The position numbers and the translations under genes were made by a program. DNA of 64,000 bases, from assembly GCF_040183065.1 (NCBI RefSeq), contig NC_091117.1, forward strand, positions 100,753,001 to 100,817,000. The letters run 5' to 3'. Shown in pieces: positions 54,113-64,000 of this stretch. The stretch comes from Periplaneta americana (taxonomy: Eukaryota > Arthropoda > Insecta > Blattodea > Blattidae). How positions within the stretch are numbered: the stretch's first letter is position 1; every line of letters starts with the position of its first letter. The notes under the pieces are model-generated. The model was not told where the DNA came from, did not search any database, and saw only the letters and a program-made list of their open reading frames with translations.

Positions 54113-55694
54113 TACGGGCTATTCCATCTCAAATCGACCGAAATATAGAGAAAATTGACCTTGCAATTATTAAATACAATGAGACTTTTTCTGTCCGTAG
54201 ACAACTGTGATACAATGTTTTGTGCAACGTTTGAGGCATCAGAACTTCATAGTGTCTAAATTAAAAATTTTTAATTTATCGTATTTTCATAAAATTAGCA
54301 ACTTTAAACTGTTATGGCTCCGAAACCCTTTCACCCAATGATCAAAATCATGGTTTATTTTGATGGTGAAAAGTTAAAGTTTATATTGACATGTAAACAG
54401 TTTTTCTTACTTTTTATGGAAATGGAGAAATTTAGATTTTTCTTCATTAAGACGCCTTTGCCCACGAAAAAATATTTTAAAAATATATGGTTAGATTCCG
54501 CATTGAAAGTACAAATAAACACATATTTTTTACTGGTGCACCGTTGGTAAGAAAGTACTGAAAATATCAAATAAAGAAAATAAATAGTACGCGCGTGAGC
54601 TAACCAGCTGACTGTGAGGCGGTATCTAGTCGAGGGAAGCAAGGCCAGGAGACATACACGTGATGTTTCGTCTAGTAGCGCATAGCTGGGCTAGCTTTAT
54701 CACAGGTTTTCATAAACACAGGAGTAAAATGACGCCCAACGCTCGCTTATCTTCATCTCTCGGCCAGTGCGAGCGGTACTGCGCCGTTCAAGTCCAGGCG
54801 TATGAAAATAATTCATTTAATATCCCCGAAACTTATTGCCGTGACACTAAGCAAACAATACCGAATCCCTCTTAATAATGCAAGGTTTTTTCTCAATATT
54901 TTTTTACATTTAAAAAAAATGGGCAAAAAGCCTAAAAGTAAGTAAAATCAGATTATCTCTCTCTCTGTATATAATAAAAATAAGAATTACTTCTTATCAT
55001 AACCTACCAAATGTCAGCTTCAAAATGAGCTCTCGTTCAATGTTCTGCAGTAAATGGTTCCAGAGTTCTGAGCGCTGAAAGAGGCTTGTTTTTCTAAAAT
55101 ATGCTAAATTTATTGCTCAACAATACGAAAATCGCTAATATGTTTTCGCGGGATATCAGCCGAGTTAAGATTTTGGAATGCTCCAAGCTTTCGACTGCTA
55201 TCTCTGCAGCCATCTTCAGGGAAGTGATGTCCGAACAGAAAGTCGAAAGTTTATATAGATGTTAGGCTGTCTCAGGTGAAACGGGATTGGTTGGCCGATC
55301 CGTTGGCTTGGAGCTCACATATTTAGTTTTGTACAGCCCCCAACCCCTTGCAAGGACGCGTTTTGCGTACCTTTTAAATTTTCCTCCCAATTCTCCTTCG
55401 ATTTTGTCGGTTTTTTTTCGGGTTCGGACATCACTTCCCTGAAGATGGCTGCAGAGATAGCAGTCGAAAGCTTGGAGCATTCCAAAATCTTAACTCGGCT
55501 GATATCCCGCGAAAACATATTAGCGAACCAACGCCGAGAAAGCCTCAAATCATAAATACGAAAATCGTTAGACTTTCGATAGTATATTTTTGCAAATGCA
55601 CTTTCCTCAGCACCTTGTATAAATAGGGAAAAAATTATGGTATAAAAAAATGGGAGCTTTTTACTGATCTATTTCATATGGAATAGCTCGTACG
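54113..55694. mobile_element. Possible TIR element without coding region
   Basis: GTACGGGCTATTCCATCTCA at 54113 and the complement of GTACGAGCTATTCCATATGA at 55694 are inverted repeats of about 26 bp with several mismatches. No transposase was recognised inside. A separate palindrome lies at 55132-55526. Confidence 0.4.
55132..55526. repeat. Palindrome with 105-bp arms; PLE-like sequence in arms and loop
   Basis: TCGCTAATATGTTTTCGCGG at 55132 through GTCCGAAC at 55236 is mirrored by 55422-55526. The right arm on the plus strand contains CTGAAGATGGCTGCAGAG and GCAGTCGAAAG. The loop sequence 55303-55412 recurs inverted at 63725-63826. Confidence 0.85.
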
Positions 55695-56138
55695 TAGGTA
55701 CACGGTAATATGCAATACTTCTAGCACATATACCACCCCTATGATGGCTTGCTGAAGTGGAAAGTACGTGAATGTGTAACGGAGACGGATTGTGTAATTC
55801 GTTGCTGGAAATAACGTTTAGTATTTCGACCTTACATTTTATATGGAAATAAATGTCATATTTAAGGCGATGGAGCACTCAAATTTGTGAAAAAAAATGG
55901 CCAAAAAATGCATTTTTTGTTTTATGCATATAAAATTAACTTGATGTTTCAGCTTTCTAAAACTGATTTCATTTCTGCCCTCCGACCATTTAAAGGTCTT
56001 TAAATGACCGTTTAAATGCCTTGGTGCGTAGCAAAGGCGTGGACGTGGCATCTCCCTGTTACCTGCCAAGCGAGAATCTTGAAAGTGATGTAATTTGCTT
56101 GTTATTAATTCATATTTCCCGCAAAAAGTTTCTGTCTG

Positions 56139-56169
56139 TGTGCGTGCGTGTGTGTGTGTGTGTGTGTGG
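56139..56169. repeat. (GT)n microsatellite with G run
   Basis: GTGCGTGCGTGT followed by GT units and seven or more G. Confidence 0.9.
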
Positions 56170-56883
56170 GGGGGGGACGCGAGAGAGTAAGGGATATTTC
56201 TGTGAGAGTCAGCACTGCAAGAGCAGAGCTTCCAAGTTTGTTTTTGTAGAAAAAGGAAACTCTGTTTGTTGTTGTTTTGGTGTGCTTTCACACGTGTTTC
56301 ACAGTTTCTTCATTGTTCCGTGTTTATTTGGTCGTTATATTAGATTGTAGGGTGTTTATAGTATTTTTGTTTACTTCTTTTGTGATATAAATTCGTTTTT
56401 ACAGTTATTTTAGTAGTGAATGTAGTCACGTTATAAAGTTATATAATTTACAAAATCATGTGTAGGTTAGAAAATTTTTGTATATAGTGTTCTTTAGATT
56501 TTTACATAGCTTAGGTTTATTTCGAGTGATTTATTATAATTTAAAATAGGTAGAATTTAAAAAGAAATTAAAAACAAGATTATTGGTGCACAAGTGGTGG
56601 AATAAGAATGATAGGCCTACACCAGACATTGAACCCCAACCTTCTAGCACAGTCTACTATATACAGTCGCGAAGCTTGAGGCGTTTTTTTGCAAATCTCG
56701 TGATAAAGCGCTCCAAGCGGTTAGCAACTAGAAACAATAGACTGTCCATGGTCGACTTTGGACTGTGTCGTATTTCTATCGAGTGATAGCTCGTTGCGTA
56801 TTTCACATTGATGCTTGTGAAATGTTCGTTATTGGTTATAATGAAAATGTTAATGGCTAAAATATAATAATTGGAATAATAAT

Positions 56884-57054
56884 ATGGGACAAGGAGGAGA
56901 CGTTTGTAGTGCTATAAATTGTAGCAACAGTAAGAGAAAGAGGCCAGAGTTATCCTTTTTCCGATTTCCGAAAGATTCAGAAAGGTTCCTAGGTTTCCAC
57001 AAGAATCTGTGCAGAAACAAAACTCTTAATTTTGAAGTTCTTTGTGACTGTTAG
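56884..57054 (+). pseudogene. THAP domain ORF of P-like element 3
   Basis: ATG 56884 opens 56 codons: MGQGGDVCSAINCSNSKRKR, PELSFFRFPKDSERFLGFHK, NLCRNKTLNFEVLCDC, stop at 57052. VC...NC.NS......SFFRFPKD.ER is a clear THAP start with the first Cys pair. The AVPTa-like end and the C..HF pair are missing, so the domain is truncated or spliced further on. No donor is obvious. Catalytic exons are absent. Confidence 0.75.
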
Positions 57055-57173
57055 AATATATTATATCCTTAAATTTCACAATGAAATGTTTCAGTCTAAC
57101 CGAAAGGACATTAGATACCAGTTAAAGTTCTGTCACTTAGGCTGCTAAATTTCCAGAGAAATAAAGGTTAGGT

Positions 57174-57490
57174 ATACTTTTTTTTTTCAGAGGATATATT
57201 TTTAATTGTAGCTATTAATTTTGTTATTATTTTTATGTGTTATTTTACTAAAGACGTAGAAAAATTAAGTTTGTTTTAATGAAATTTATTGATTACGTTT
57301 TATTTTCAATTCTGGTGGGATTATTATTGCTTAGGCCTACTTTTTTTCAAAGGATATGTTTTTAATTATAGCTGTTAATTTTGTTGTTATTTTTATTTGT
57401 TGCTTTACTAGAGACGTAGAAAAAGTCTGTTACAATAAAATTTATTGATCACGTTTTATTTCCAATTCTGGTGTGATTATTATTGCTTAA
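57174..57490. repeat. Tandem duplication (~160-bp unit x 2) in P-like element 3
   Basis: TTTTTTTTCA(G/A)AGGATAT(A/G)TTTTTAATT ... GACGTAGAAAAA ... ATTATTATTGCTTA occurs at about 57178-57333 and again at 57340-57490, with some 10% differences. Confidence 0.85.
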
Positions 57491-57987
57491 CCTCATCCCA
57501 CTTTGTTAACTATGTAAGCCTACACTACAAGTACCGGTACACGTAAGTTACTCCATTAATTCATGTTTCCATTATTATTATTGGTGTAAAGGAAAATGCA
57601 AATTAATATTTATTGGTTTCATAGTTAATTATCGCTATAATCTTGAATGAGTGAAGCCATTATAGTAAATTTCAGTTCGTTTTGCACAAAGAAAAATTAT
57701 ATTAACTTATTTCTTGCCGGTATCTTCGAGTTTATAGTGTAATTTAATATACTTCATTAAAATAATAAATTAACTTTATGCATTTAATATTTCAATAAAT
57801 GGAAGGAAGGTGTTAATTTTTCCAAAAGAACACGACAACGAAAGTGTAACATATTTTGTCGTCTGCTAGGAGAGAGATCTGCGATGATGAGGCGATAGTA
57901 GCGATCCTAGTGGTGGGCAACTACCCATGTTTGCATTTTTACTACATATTGAGCTTCGCGACTGTATATAATAGACTGTGCTTCTAG

Positions 57988-59759
57988 TTTAGTTGAAGAA
58001 ATTAGGCCTACTGTTATTCCTATAGCTACAGCTGATTCACGTCCTTCAGCAAGCGTGAGAAAATTATCAACATTCAGTGTAGATCAAGATAATTTAGGCC
58101 TTCTTATAAGTGAGAGTAAAAGGGCAAATAATTATGTGTTATTCCATACAAGTATGTTGGAAAATTTATTTCAAAGTTTGATATGTGTAAAGTGTGGTGC
58201 TACAGGTCTGAATATAGTGTAGAAGATTTTCAAGGTTTTACTGCTAATGTAACTGTGAAATGTCCTGCCTGCCAGACATGTTGTGCACAGACATATACAA
58301 GCCCTCGTGTCTCCTGTGAATCATCATCTAGACCACCATTTGAGGTAAACAAAAGGGTAGTGTCTGCTTTTTGAGACTTTGGTAGGGGGCTATGCAGCCA
58401 TAAAAAAAATTTGCATGTCAATGGGGATGCATGTCATGAGCAAGTCAACTTACATTTCACATTTACAAGATAGGGCAGAAGATGACAAAATATTGCGACA
58501 TAATGTTTTGGATATGGCACATAATGCTGTTCGAAAAGCATATACAGGTCTGAATCAAGATCAGGCTCCTGAAAATGTTGTAGACATAACTGTGTCTTAT
58601 GATGGAAGCTTGCACAAAAGAGGCCATATGTCACACTATGGTGTAGGCATAGTTATTGATGTACTGACTGGTCTTGTCATAGATTTTGAGTACGTTCCAC
58701 ATATTGTGCCACATGCAGTAACAAGGTAAAAACTCTCAATAAAGACAGTGAGGCATATAAAGAATGGATGCAAAACCATAAAGAAAGTGGTGAGTGTGAG
58801 GCTAATTATAGTGGGTCAGCAGGGTCGATGGAGGTGGCAATAACTGAAGTTCTGTGGAAGCGTTCAGTAAATGTATGTGGCATGAGATATGTTACTATGC
58901 TCTCCGATGGTGACTCTAAAGCCTTCAACCATCTAGAGTCCCTGAAGGTGTATGGAAACGAAGTGAAGTTACAGAAAGATGAATGTATCAATCATATATT
59001 TAAAGACTGGTGACAGGATTGAACAATACAGTGAGTGTGTGGAGAGCAAAGGGTGTGACAATTGGTAGTACTAAAACAGGCAGACTGACAAAGGACAATC
59101 CTAAAGCTGCAGCTCTATTATCGACAGGCAATTAAAAACAATATTCCAAATGTGCAACACATGAAGACTGCAATATATACCACTGTGTACCATGCAATGT
59201 CTACAGCTGAAAAACCTCAACACTTCAAGTGTTCCAGCGGAGCATCGTCATGGTGCTTCTACAATCGTGCTACAGCCAGAGGTGAAATACCGCCAAAACA
59301 TGACAAGACCACCATGACAACAGTACTGGATTCCTCAGTGGTAACTAAAATAATACCTGTGTACCAAAAGCTTGCCAGTAATGAACTTCTTGAAAGGTGC
59401 AAGCAAGGCAAGACACAAAACTTCAATGAATGTCTACATAGCGTCATCTGGAATTATTGCTCTAAGACTGTTTTTGTGGCAAAAAAAAAGTGAACATTGC
59501 TATTATTTCATCTGTTAGTGTTTTCAACGTAGGTTGTGAGGTTAGTGAAAAACTAAAAGAATCTGCAACTGGCTTGAACATGAGTGAGAGTGGAGTGAAA
59601 GTAACTGTGCAACGCGACAAGCGAAGAATTAATCAGAGTGAAGTAACACACAATACTGGACACCATTCAGTCAGGAAAAGGTTGAAGTTCTCTGAAATGG
59701 CTTCTCAACACCAGGAAAAGAGAGCAGAGGGAACCACATATGTAGCTGGGCAATTCTAA
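57988..59759 (+). pseudogene. Mutator-like transposase, frameshifted
   Basis: Pieces in order. 57988-58200: SLVEEIRPTVIPIATADSRP, SMLENLFQSLICVKCGATGL. 58183-58371: VKCPACQTCCAQTYTSPRVS, FEVNKRVV. 58379-58728: VVDITVSYDGSLHKRGHMSH, YGVGIVIDVLTGLVIDFEYV (first Asp, as DG.W..RG). 58768-59013: CEANYSGSAGSMEV, MLSDGDSKAFNHLESLKVYG (second Asp). 59152-59493: AEKPQHFKCSSGASSWCFYN, CKQGKTQNFNECLHSVIWNY. 59490-59759: basic tail. This matches the Mutator-like transposase domain of arthropod MULE-type proteins. The segment before CEANY has lost the usual C..C...H region. The start (VHKWWNKNDRPTPDIEPQ) lies before P-like element 3, at 56586. Confidence 0.8.
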
Positions 59760-60369
59760 GGTAACATATCATGTTAGAAGCATGTTTTATTTCAGTGTTA
59801 GTTTTCTCCCATTTAAAATTTTTAATATACTGATATCATAAAAGGCCTATTACAAAGGAAGTTATGACTCAATAGAGTTGAAATTTGCCATACATATAAT
59901 ATAGTGTGTAATAAAAATAGTGACATGCTTTTTTCCAGTCTGCATGCAGGAACTGTGCTATCATTAAAAGAAATTAATAGTTATAATAAAATTCATTATT
60001 TTTTTTAAATATGAAACATAATATTTTTTTTTTTTAGAAGAAAGAAACATGATAAAACAAAATGCATATGTCACTTTGTTATTACAACTCTTAGGAGTAT
60101 ATAAAAATAATTTTATTGATTTTCTCCCAAAACTTTTTTTTAAATAGCATTTTTTATACGATAATGAATAAATTAATGTAATAATTAATATCTCAAAAAC
60201 TAATTGAGATAATCTAATGAAACTTGGTACAGGTGTTTCACTTACAATATGAAATATGCAGTAAAAATTTCGAATCATTTGGTTAAGAACTATGGAAAAT
60301 ACAAATTTCAGTGCTCCCTCGCCTTAAACTAATCATTTAGGATAGGGTTTATTCACATCACATTTTAAT

Positions 60370-60807
60370 TTATTTACATGCCGATTCCTCGTTAGTGATG
60401 TTAGTTATGTTGTCTTGTTCATTAATCCGGTCGTGTAAGTATAACACATGGTATTTTAGTTCATGAATTCCCAACTGTTTCTTAAGCTTATCTTGGACGT
60501 GACCAATGATGATAGCTGCTGGACTATTCTTTTGTCATTTACCGATCGTAGAGACGGTCTTCATAACAGTGTACAATTCATTAATTAATGCCTTATTTGG
60601 TGTTCTATAAAATCAACCTCTATTTTTTTTTTCGTTTTTTTCACCCGATTTATCTTTAGATGCAGAAAAATCCAAACGCCCCTTAGCTTGCACAGCAGTC
60701 TTGTCAGTAATCAAACACTTTGACATGCCAGCAGCTGTGCTAGCCGAATCAGTAACATTGTAGCTATTACAGTTCATTTTTTCCGTGTCTACAATACTGA
60801 ATAACAT
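60370..60807 (-). pseudogene. Degenerate coding sequence, unidentified
   Basis: The minus strand from 60807 gives an open 64-codon frame (MNCNSYNVTDSASTAAGMSK, CLITDKTAVQAKGRLDFSAS, KDKSGEKNEKK). After a stop the same frame continues RTPNKALINELYTVMKTVST, IGK, stop, QKNSPAAIIIGHVQDKLKKQ, LGIHELKYHVLYLHDRINEQ, ending CK and a stop. Only two or three stops interrupt some 140 well-formed codons, so this was once a protein. I do not recognise it. Absence of introns suggests a retroposed gene or a transposon ORF. Confidence 0.45.
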
Positions 60808-61059
60808 TACAGAGTGGCAAAAGTGTTGCAGCTTGTTAGTAAAATAGGAGAAGCATACTGTAAGTCAGAGGAATACTCTAAATCCAACGGACTGATGGAC
60901 GACTTGTAGCAGCCAGTTCTCTACTGAGCATCATCGAAGTATCTGAAGTCCCGCTCGTATTACTGTATACGCGATATAGCTATATTATTTGGCTGACGAA
61001 ATCTCAGAGAGCTTTTTATGTTCTGAATTTCGTAGCTCATAATTCTGTTATAACTGCAG
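60808..61059. other. No feature recognised
   Basis: Spacer without motif. Confidence 0.5.
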
Positions 61060-61105
61060 GAAGAGGAAAACGAGTTCATTTTTCAGCAAGATGGTGCACC
61101 ACCTT
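61060..61105 (+). pseudogene. Mariner transposase scrap (second Asp block)
   Basis: Reads EENEFIFQQDGAPPW, the mariner block around the second catalytic Asp, cut by the following repeat. Confidence 0.5.
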
Positions 61106-61517
61106 GGAAAGGGAAGGGATACTTATGGCCCAGCACTGCGACCTGTTACGATCTAATGTGCTAACTCTCAAGCTAGGCGCATTCCCAAACCCACACCGGC
61201 TGACTAGAATAAGGTTCGCTGCGTATCCAGGTTTCGAACAGAAAACCCCCTCGTCCCTAGGCACGCTCCCTCTGTGCGTCGCCAACCGGCGATCGGGAAA
61301 TGCTATGGAATGACGAAATGGAGAAATTGTGACGGAATTATGTAATGTTTAATATGGAGAAAAACGAGGGAACTCGAGAAAAACCCCCCAACTGCGACCT
61401 TGTCCGCCACAAGTGTCACTATGGATTTTTCAATTAAAAATTCCAGACCACTGGGACTCGAATCCGGGCCGCCTGCGTGACAGGCCGGAGGCCTAACCAC
61501 TCACCACCGCAGGTAAT
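61106..61517 (-). repeat. tRNA-derived SINE-like repeats
   Basis: At 61446-61516 the minus strand has GTGAGTGGTTAGGCCTCC (A-box region) and CCCGGATTCGAGTCCC (B box), as in a tRNA-derived SINE. The body (GAGGGAACTCGAGAAAAACC and upstream) runs to about 61320. The part 61106-61300 has another GGTTTCGAAC-type box (61231) and may be a second SINE. Confidence 0.55.
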
Positions 61518-61799
61518 GTATAACCTTACTTCCACCATCATGAGCGTCTCCCTCAACGTTGATTGGCCGTTGAACTGCCGAAGACCAGAACTTGACGAGG
61601 TGGTCTCCGTGTACTCAATTGACCTAACTTTCTGTGTTTTTTCTAAGAGTGTACGTATAGTACCTGATAAAAAATAAAGTTGTGATTGCTCTTATTGCAT
61701 GAGCTTGCACTTGTGGAGGTTGCCCAATAGCAATAAATTCATGGACCAGCGATGACGTAATGGAACAACACTCATCGCTGTCACAGTTCGTTTTTTTCT

Positions 61800-62035
61800 T
61801 AGTAGGTTATTTTACGACGTTGTATCCACATCTCGGGTTATTTGGAGTCTGAATGAGATGAAGGTGATAATGCCGGTGAAATGAGTCCGGGGTCCAGCAC
61901 CGATAGTTACCCAGCATTTGCTCATATTGGGTTGAGGGAAAACCCCGGAAAAAATCTGAACTAGGTAACTTGCCCCGACCGGGATTCGAACCCGGGCCAC
62001 CTGGTTTCGCGGCCAGACACGCTAACCGTGGACCG
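61800..62035 (-). repeat. tRNA-derived SINE (family C)
   Basis: Second full copy of the repeat at 39128-39385 in the same orientation, with the B box CCCGGGTTCGAATCCCGG. Confidence 0.85.
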
Positions 62036-62222
62036 GTTAGCTCGTATCCGATCGTAATGTCTGCATTCCACATTGTTCCGAGTGCAGTGCATTATGTTTG
62101 TTTTTATCACAGTATGCAGGATACTACAAGTTTCGATTCTCAACAGATCTTCGAAGGCACTGAAAACAATGATAGTGATAAAGAAGAGAATTTAGATGTT
62201 GCGCCATTGGAGACTTAAGGTA
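62036..62222. other. Short coding-like stretch, unassigned
   Basis: The plus strand reads MQDTTSFDSQQIFEGTENND then SDKEENLDVAPLET and a stop at 62216. Acidic, could be the tail of a transposon protein. Not recognised. Confidence 0.25.
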
Positions 62223-62992
62223 CGGTCACACGTCGCTACTTTTGCTGCGCAACTTTCGTACTGCAGCTGCAAAAGTTGCGTATCGTGTTCACACGTAAGC
62301 CAAAAGTAGCGCGCTGCACTCTACTTTTCGTGCTGCGCAAGCCGAGTGCAGCAAAAGTTGCAACTGGAGGTTGCGAGTCTGTTCACACACAAGGCGCTAC
62401 TTTTACAGCCGCAGTCATACTGCAGGTTTCCATCTCCGTGTTGACTTCTCAATATACATTTTGTGGTTATGTTCGCATTATTAAGAAACGCATGCGAAAG
62501 CTTACTTATCTATTATTTCCTTTTTTGCCCTATTCAGAAATTGGCATTATTTTTACTATAAAGCTTTTAAAGACGCCTATATACTTAAATGATAACCAAC
62601 AGCATAGTCACGTAATCAATGTTGGCAACCCTCCTATTTGAAACTACGCTACTGTGTTGTGCATTTAATAACTGTTACAAATAATTTATTTTCATCACAT
62701 CTGACATTAAAATACATCCAAACAATAAAAGTATTATTGGCACATGGGTGGCAACACTGGTCGCAACAGTAGCAAAAGTTTCAACAAAACCGATATGAAA
62801 AATGCTGCGGCTGCAACCCTGAGAACCCTGTTCACACGTCGCTACTTTTAAGCTGCGCGCAGCATGAAAAAGTAGCGAGCAGCAGATTCGGCAGCCGCTA
62901 CTTTTTGGGTTGCACCGTTGTTCACACGTCGCAGTACGAGAGTTGCGCAGTTTTTTGTACTGCTTCGCTGCAAAAGTAGCGACGTGTGACCG
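62223..62992. mobile_element. Non-autonomous element with 23-bp TIR and TA TSD
   Basis: CGGTCACACGTCGCTACTTT at 62223 and its complement ending at 62992 match perfectly for at least 23 bp. TA flanks both. The phrase GTTCACACGTCGC(T)ACTTTT recurs in both orientations inside, giving many short inverted repeats. The TIR style (CGGTCACACG) and TA site recall ISL2EU/Harbinger-type or mariner-type MITEs. The family is not certain. Confidence 0.8.
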
Positions 62993-63000
62993 TACAGTAC

Positions 63001-63589
63001 CTTTACAGCGAGTAAAAGGGAGTGTGCCAACCTTGCTTACGAGATTACACAAGCTGGCGCATAGAGCTTGAAAAACGAGTCTGAAGTGGTTCCCTCGTAA
63101 TGCCAATTCCGCCGCTCGGAGCGCTGTTCTGCCCTATATATTCATAGCAGAACTTAAAAGACATTGACATTTGGGACATTTAAAGGACTCACCATTGCTT
63201 ATTAAATGCTTCGTACAATATTTTATGGACAATAGACGTAATATCCAAACTTCTACTCCTCAATTATATTACAATAAAAGGCTGTCATTCTTGATATTAA
63301 AACATATTACATATAAACTGAGGGACTGTCTGCTCTGTACTTCAGTTCATACACCAAACATTTCCGGAAATAAATTAACTTGACATCTTACATATACGCA
63401 CTATAGCCTACCCTTTTCACCTAATATTATTAATATTGTTATTAAATACGATATTGCAACTAATTAAGGTACTGCATTATCTTTAATTTCCTTGAATTCA
63501 TAATTAAGCATTTGCAAGAAGGCCTGTAAAGGGCAATATTTATATTGAAGTGTAGGCTTTCAAGGCCGGTGTCAATAGTAGAAAAGTTT
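63001..63589. other. No feature recognised
   Basis: No coding or repeat signature seen. Confidence 0.5.
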
Positions 63590-63840
63590 TCCGGGCTATG
63601 AGGCCGTGGTCTGTTGGTTGCGTGACCAAACGTTTCGTTCACTGCTGCGGTCAACATCTTCAGTGGTGTCTATTGCTGGTGAGGCTGGTTCTACTGCGCG
63701 TGCCGATTACGGTCTGCGCTCGAAAAAAAATCGAAAGAGAATTGGGAGGAAAAATTTAAAAGGTACGCAAAACGCGTCCTTGCAAGGGGTTGGGGGCTGT
63801 ACAAAACTAAATATGTGAGCTCCAAGCCTGTTAGCCACTA
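63590..63840 (-). repeat. Penelope-like repeat end (tentative), shares ~100 bp with 55303-55412
   Basis: 63725-63826 is nearly identical to the complement of 55303-55412. The adjacent minus-strand sequence CTGAAGATGTTGACCGCAGC then AGTGAACGAAACGTTTGGTC shows the CTGAAGATG ... CGAAAC layout. No reverse transcriptase or GIY-YIG coding is present. Confidence 0.4.
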
Positions 63841-64000
63841 GTCTCACTCCGGGTTACGCTGCTCCACTGAAGGAACTCTAGAAAATTTTGAAGGGGAAGC
63901 CGAAATTGGACATAACCTCTTAGGTACCACATACGCGAGGGGGACTGAGATTTGATCAAGTGATCACGGAACGGGAAGAGGAAGAGCTGGCTGGTGTTTG
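63841..64000. other. No feature recognised
   Basis: Sequence continues beyond the window. Confidence 0.4.

Larger units (their letters stand above)
56648..57980 (+). mobile_element. P-like (THAP) transposon 3, inserted in the MULE coding region
   Basis: The TIR CACAGTCTA(C/T)TATATACAG then TCGCGAAGCT lies at 56648 and inverted ending at 57980. Both ends are flanked by CTTCTAG (56641-56647, 57981-57987). A THAP exon is near the left end. The rest (57055-57960) is AT-rich with an internal tandem duplication. 1333 bp. A 7-bp duplication, as in P-like element 2. Confidence 0.85.
55861..60328 (+). mobile_element. Mutator-like (MULE-type) transposon
   Basis: The ends are inverted: TTTAAGGCGATGGAGCACTC at 55861 and the complement of TTTAAGGCGAGGGAGCACTG at 60328, continuing AAATTTGT (27 bp with 2 mismatches). 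The interior encodes a Mutator-like transposase on the plus strand and carries a P-like element at 56648-57980. No 9-bp duplication could be confirmed at the borders. Confidence 0.75.

Noticed and set aside
55839-56350. Overlapping plus (109) and minus (150) codon frames
   Set aside because: Both cross the GT repeat and the MULE leader. Neither has a domain.
1-64000. A complete host gene or a new multi-gene system
   Set aside because: No chain of compatible exons and no cluster of intact ORFs was found. Nearly all coding pieces belong to transposable elements and are broken.

Overview
The window looks like intergenic or intronic DNA of a large, AT-rich insect genome. It carries spliceosomal-type GT/AG signals, several tRNA-derived SINE families, ATT/AAT microsatellites, and many families of arthropod DNA transposons. 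The C-terminus of the non-LTR retrotransposon at 23-24.7 kb (WAGHVARM ... AQDR ... AAMNLRV, with an AAGT-repeat tail) and the octamer TAGGCCTA, which is frequent here, resemble what I remember of cockroach sequence. My best guess is Blattodea, perhaps Periplaneta americana. This is recall, not a search. No bacterial gene, operon, CRISPR array, rRNA or complete host gene is visible. Two short pieces (1396-1497 and 15543-15656) are the only candidates for host exons.

Layout. 0-4.8 kb: a 918-bp palindrome built from a mariner-like end, a SINE inverted pair, a deleted mariner and a SINE. 5.0-7.4 kb: a pogo/Tigger element split by a mariner. 8.5-9.2 kb: a mariner C-terminal half. 11.7-12.5 kb: a non-autonomous hAT with a perfect 8-bp target duplication. 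12.8-14.3 kb: a gutted PIF/Harbinger keeping a transposase first exon and a Myb/SANT ORF, convergent. 14.5-15.4 kb: a mariner with clean TIRs and an uninterrupted 242-codon ORF that has lost the first two catalytic aspartates. 16-24.7 kb: two LINE copies and a second pogo element holding a Tc1 and an unclassified class II element. 27.2-28.5 and 30.0-32.3 kb: two THAP/P-like elements, the second carrying a 56-bp minisatellite. 33.9-37.0 kb: a ZMYM/TTF-type hAT with a CGGBP1-type hAT inside it, apparently landed in an AAT microsatellite. 38-40 kb: transposon scraps and microsatellites.

40.4-50.9 kb is a tower of insertions that can be read from target duplications: an old hAT holding a 5.2-kb autonomous-type hAT, itself holding a 1.9-kb non-autonomous hAT with a 128-bp MITE inside. 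The old hAT also received a solo LTR and a 1.4-kb hAT carrying a second solo LTR of the same family. 51.5-53.5 kb: a mariner-like element with about 160-bp TIRs split by a 5'-truncated LINE. 54.1-55.7 kb: a TIR element with a palindrome. 55.9-60.3 kb: a Mutator-like element with frameshifted transposase, interrupted by a third THAP/P-like element. 60.4-64 kb: an unidentified degenerate coding piece, SINEs, a MITE and a probable Penelope-type repeat.

Almost every coding piece is broken, so the window records successive insertions rather than a working pathway. The main value lies in the reconstructible nesting, the three THAP elements, and the few ORFs still open. All target duplications, TIR lengths and counts were read by eye.
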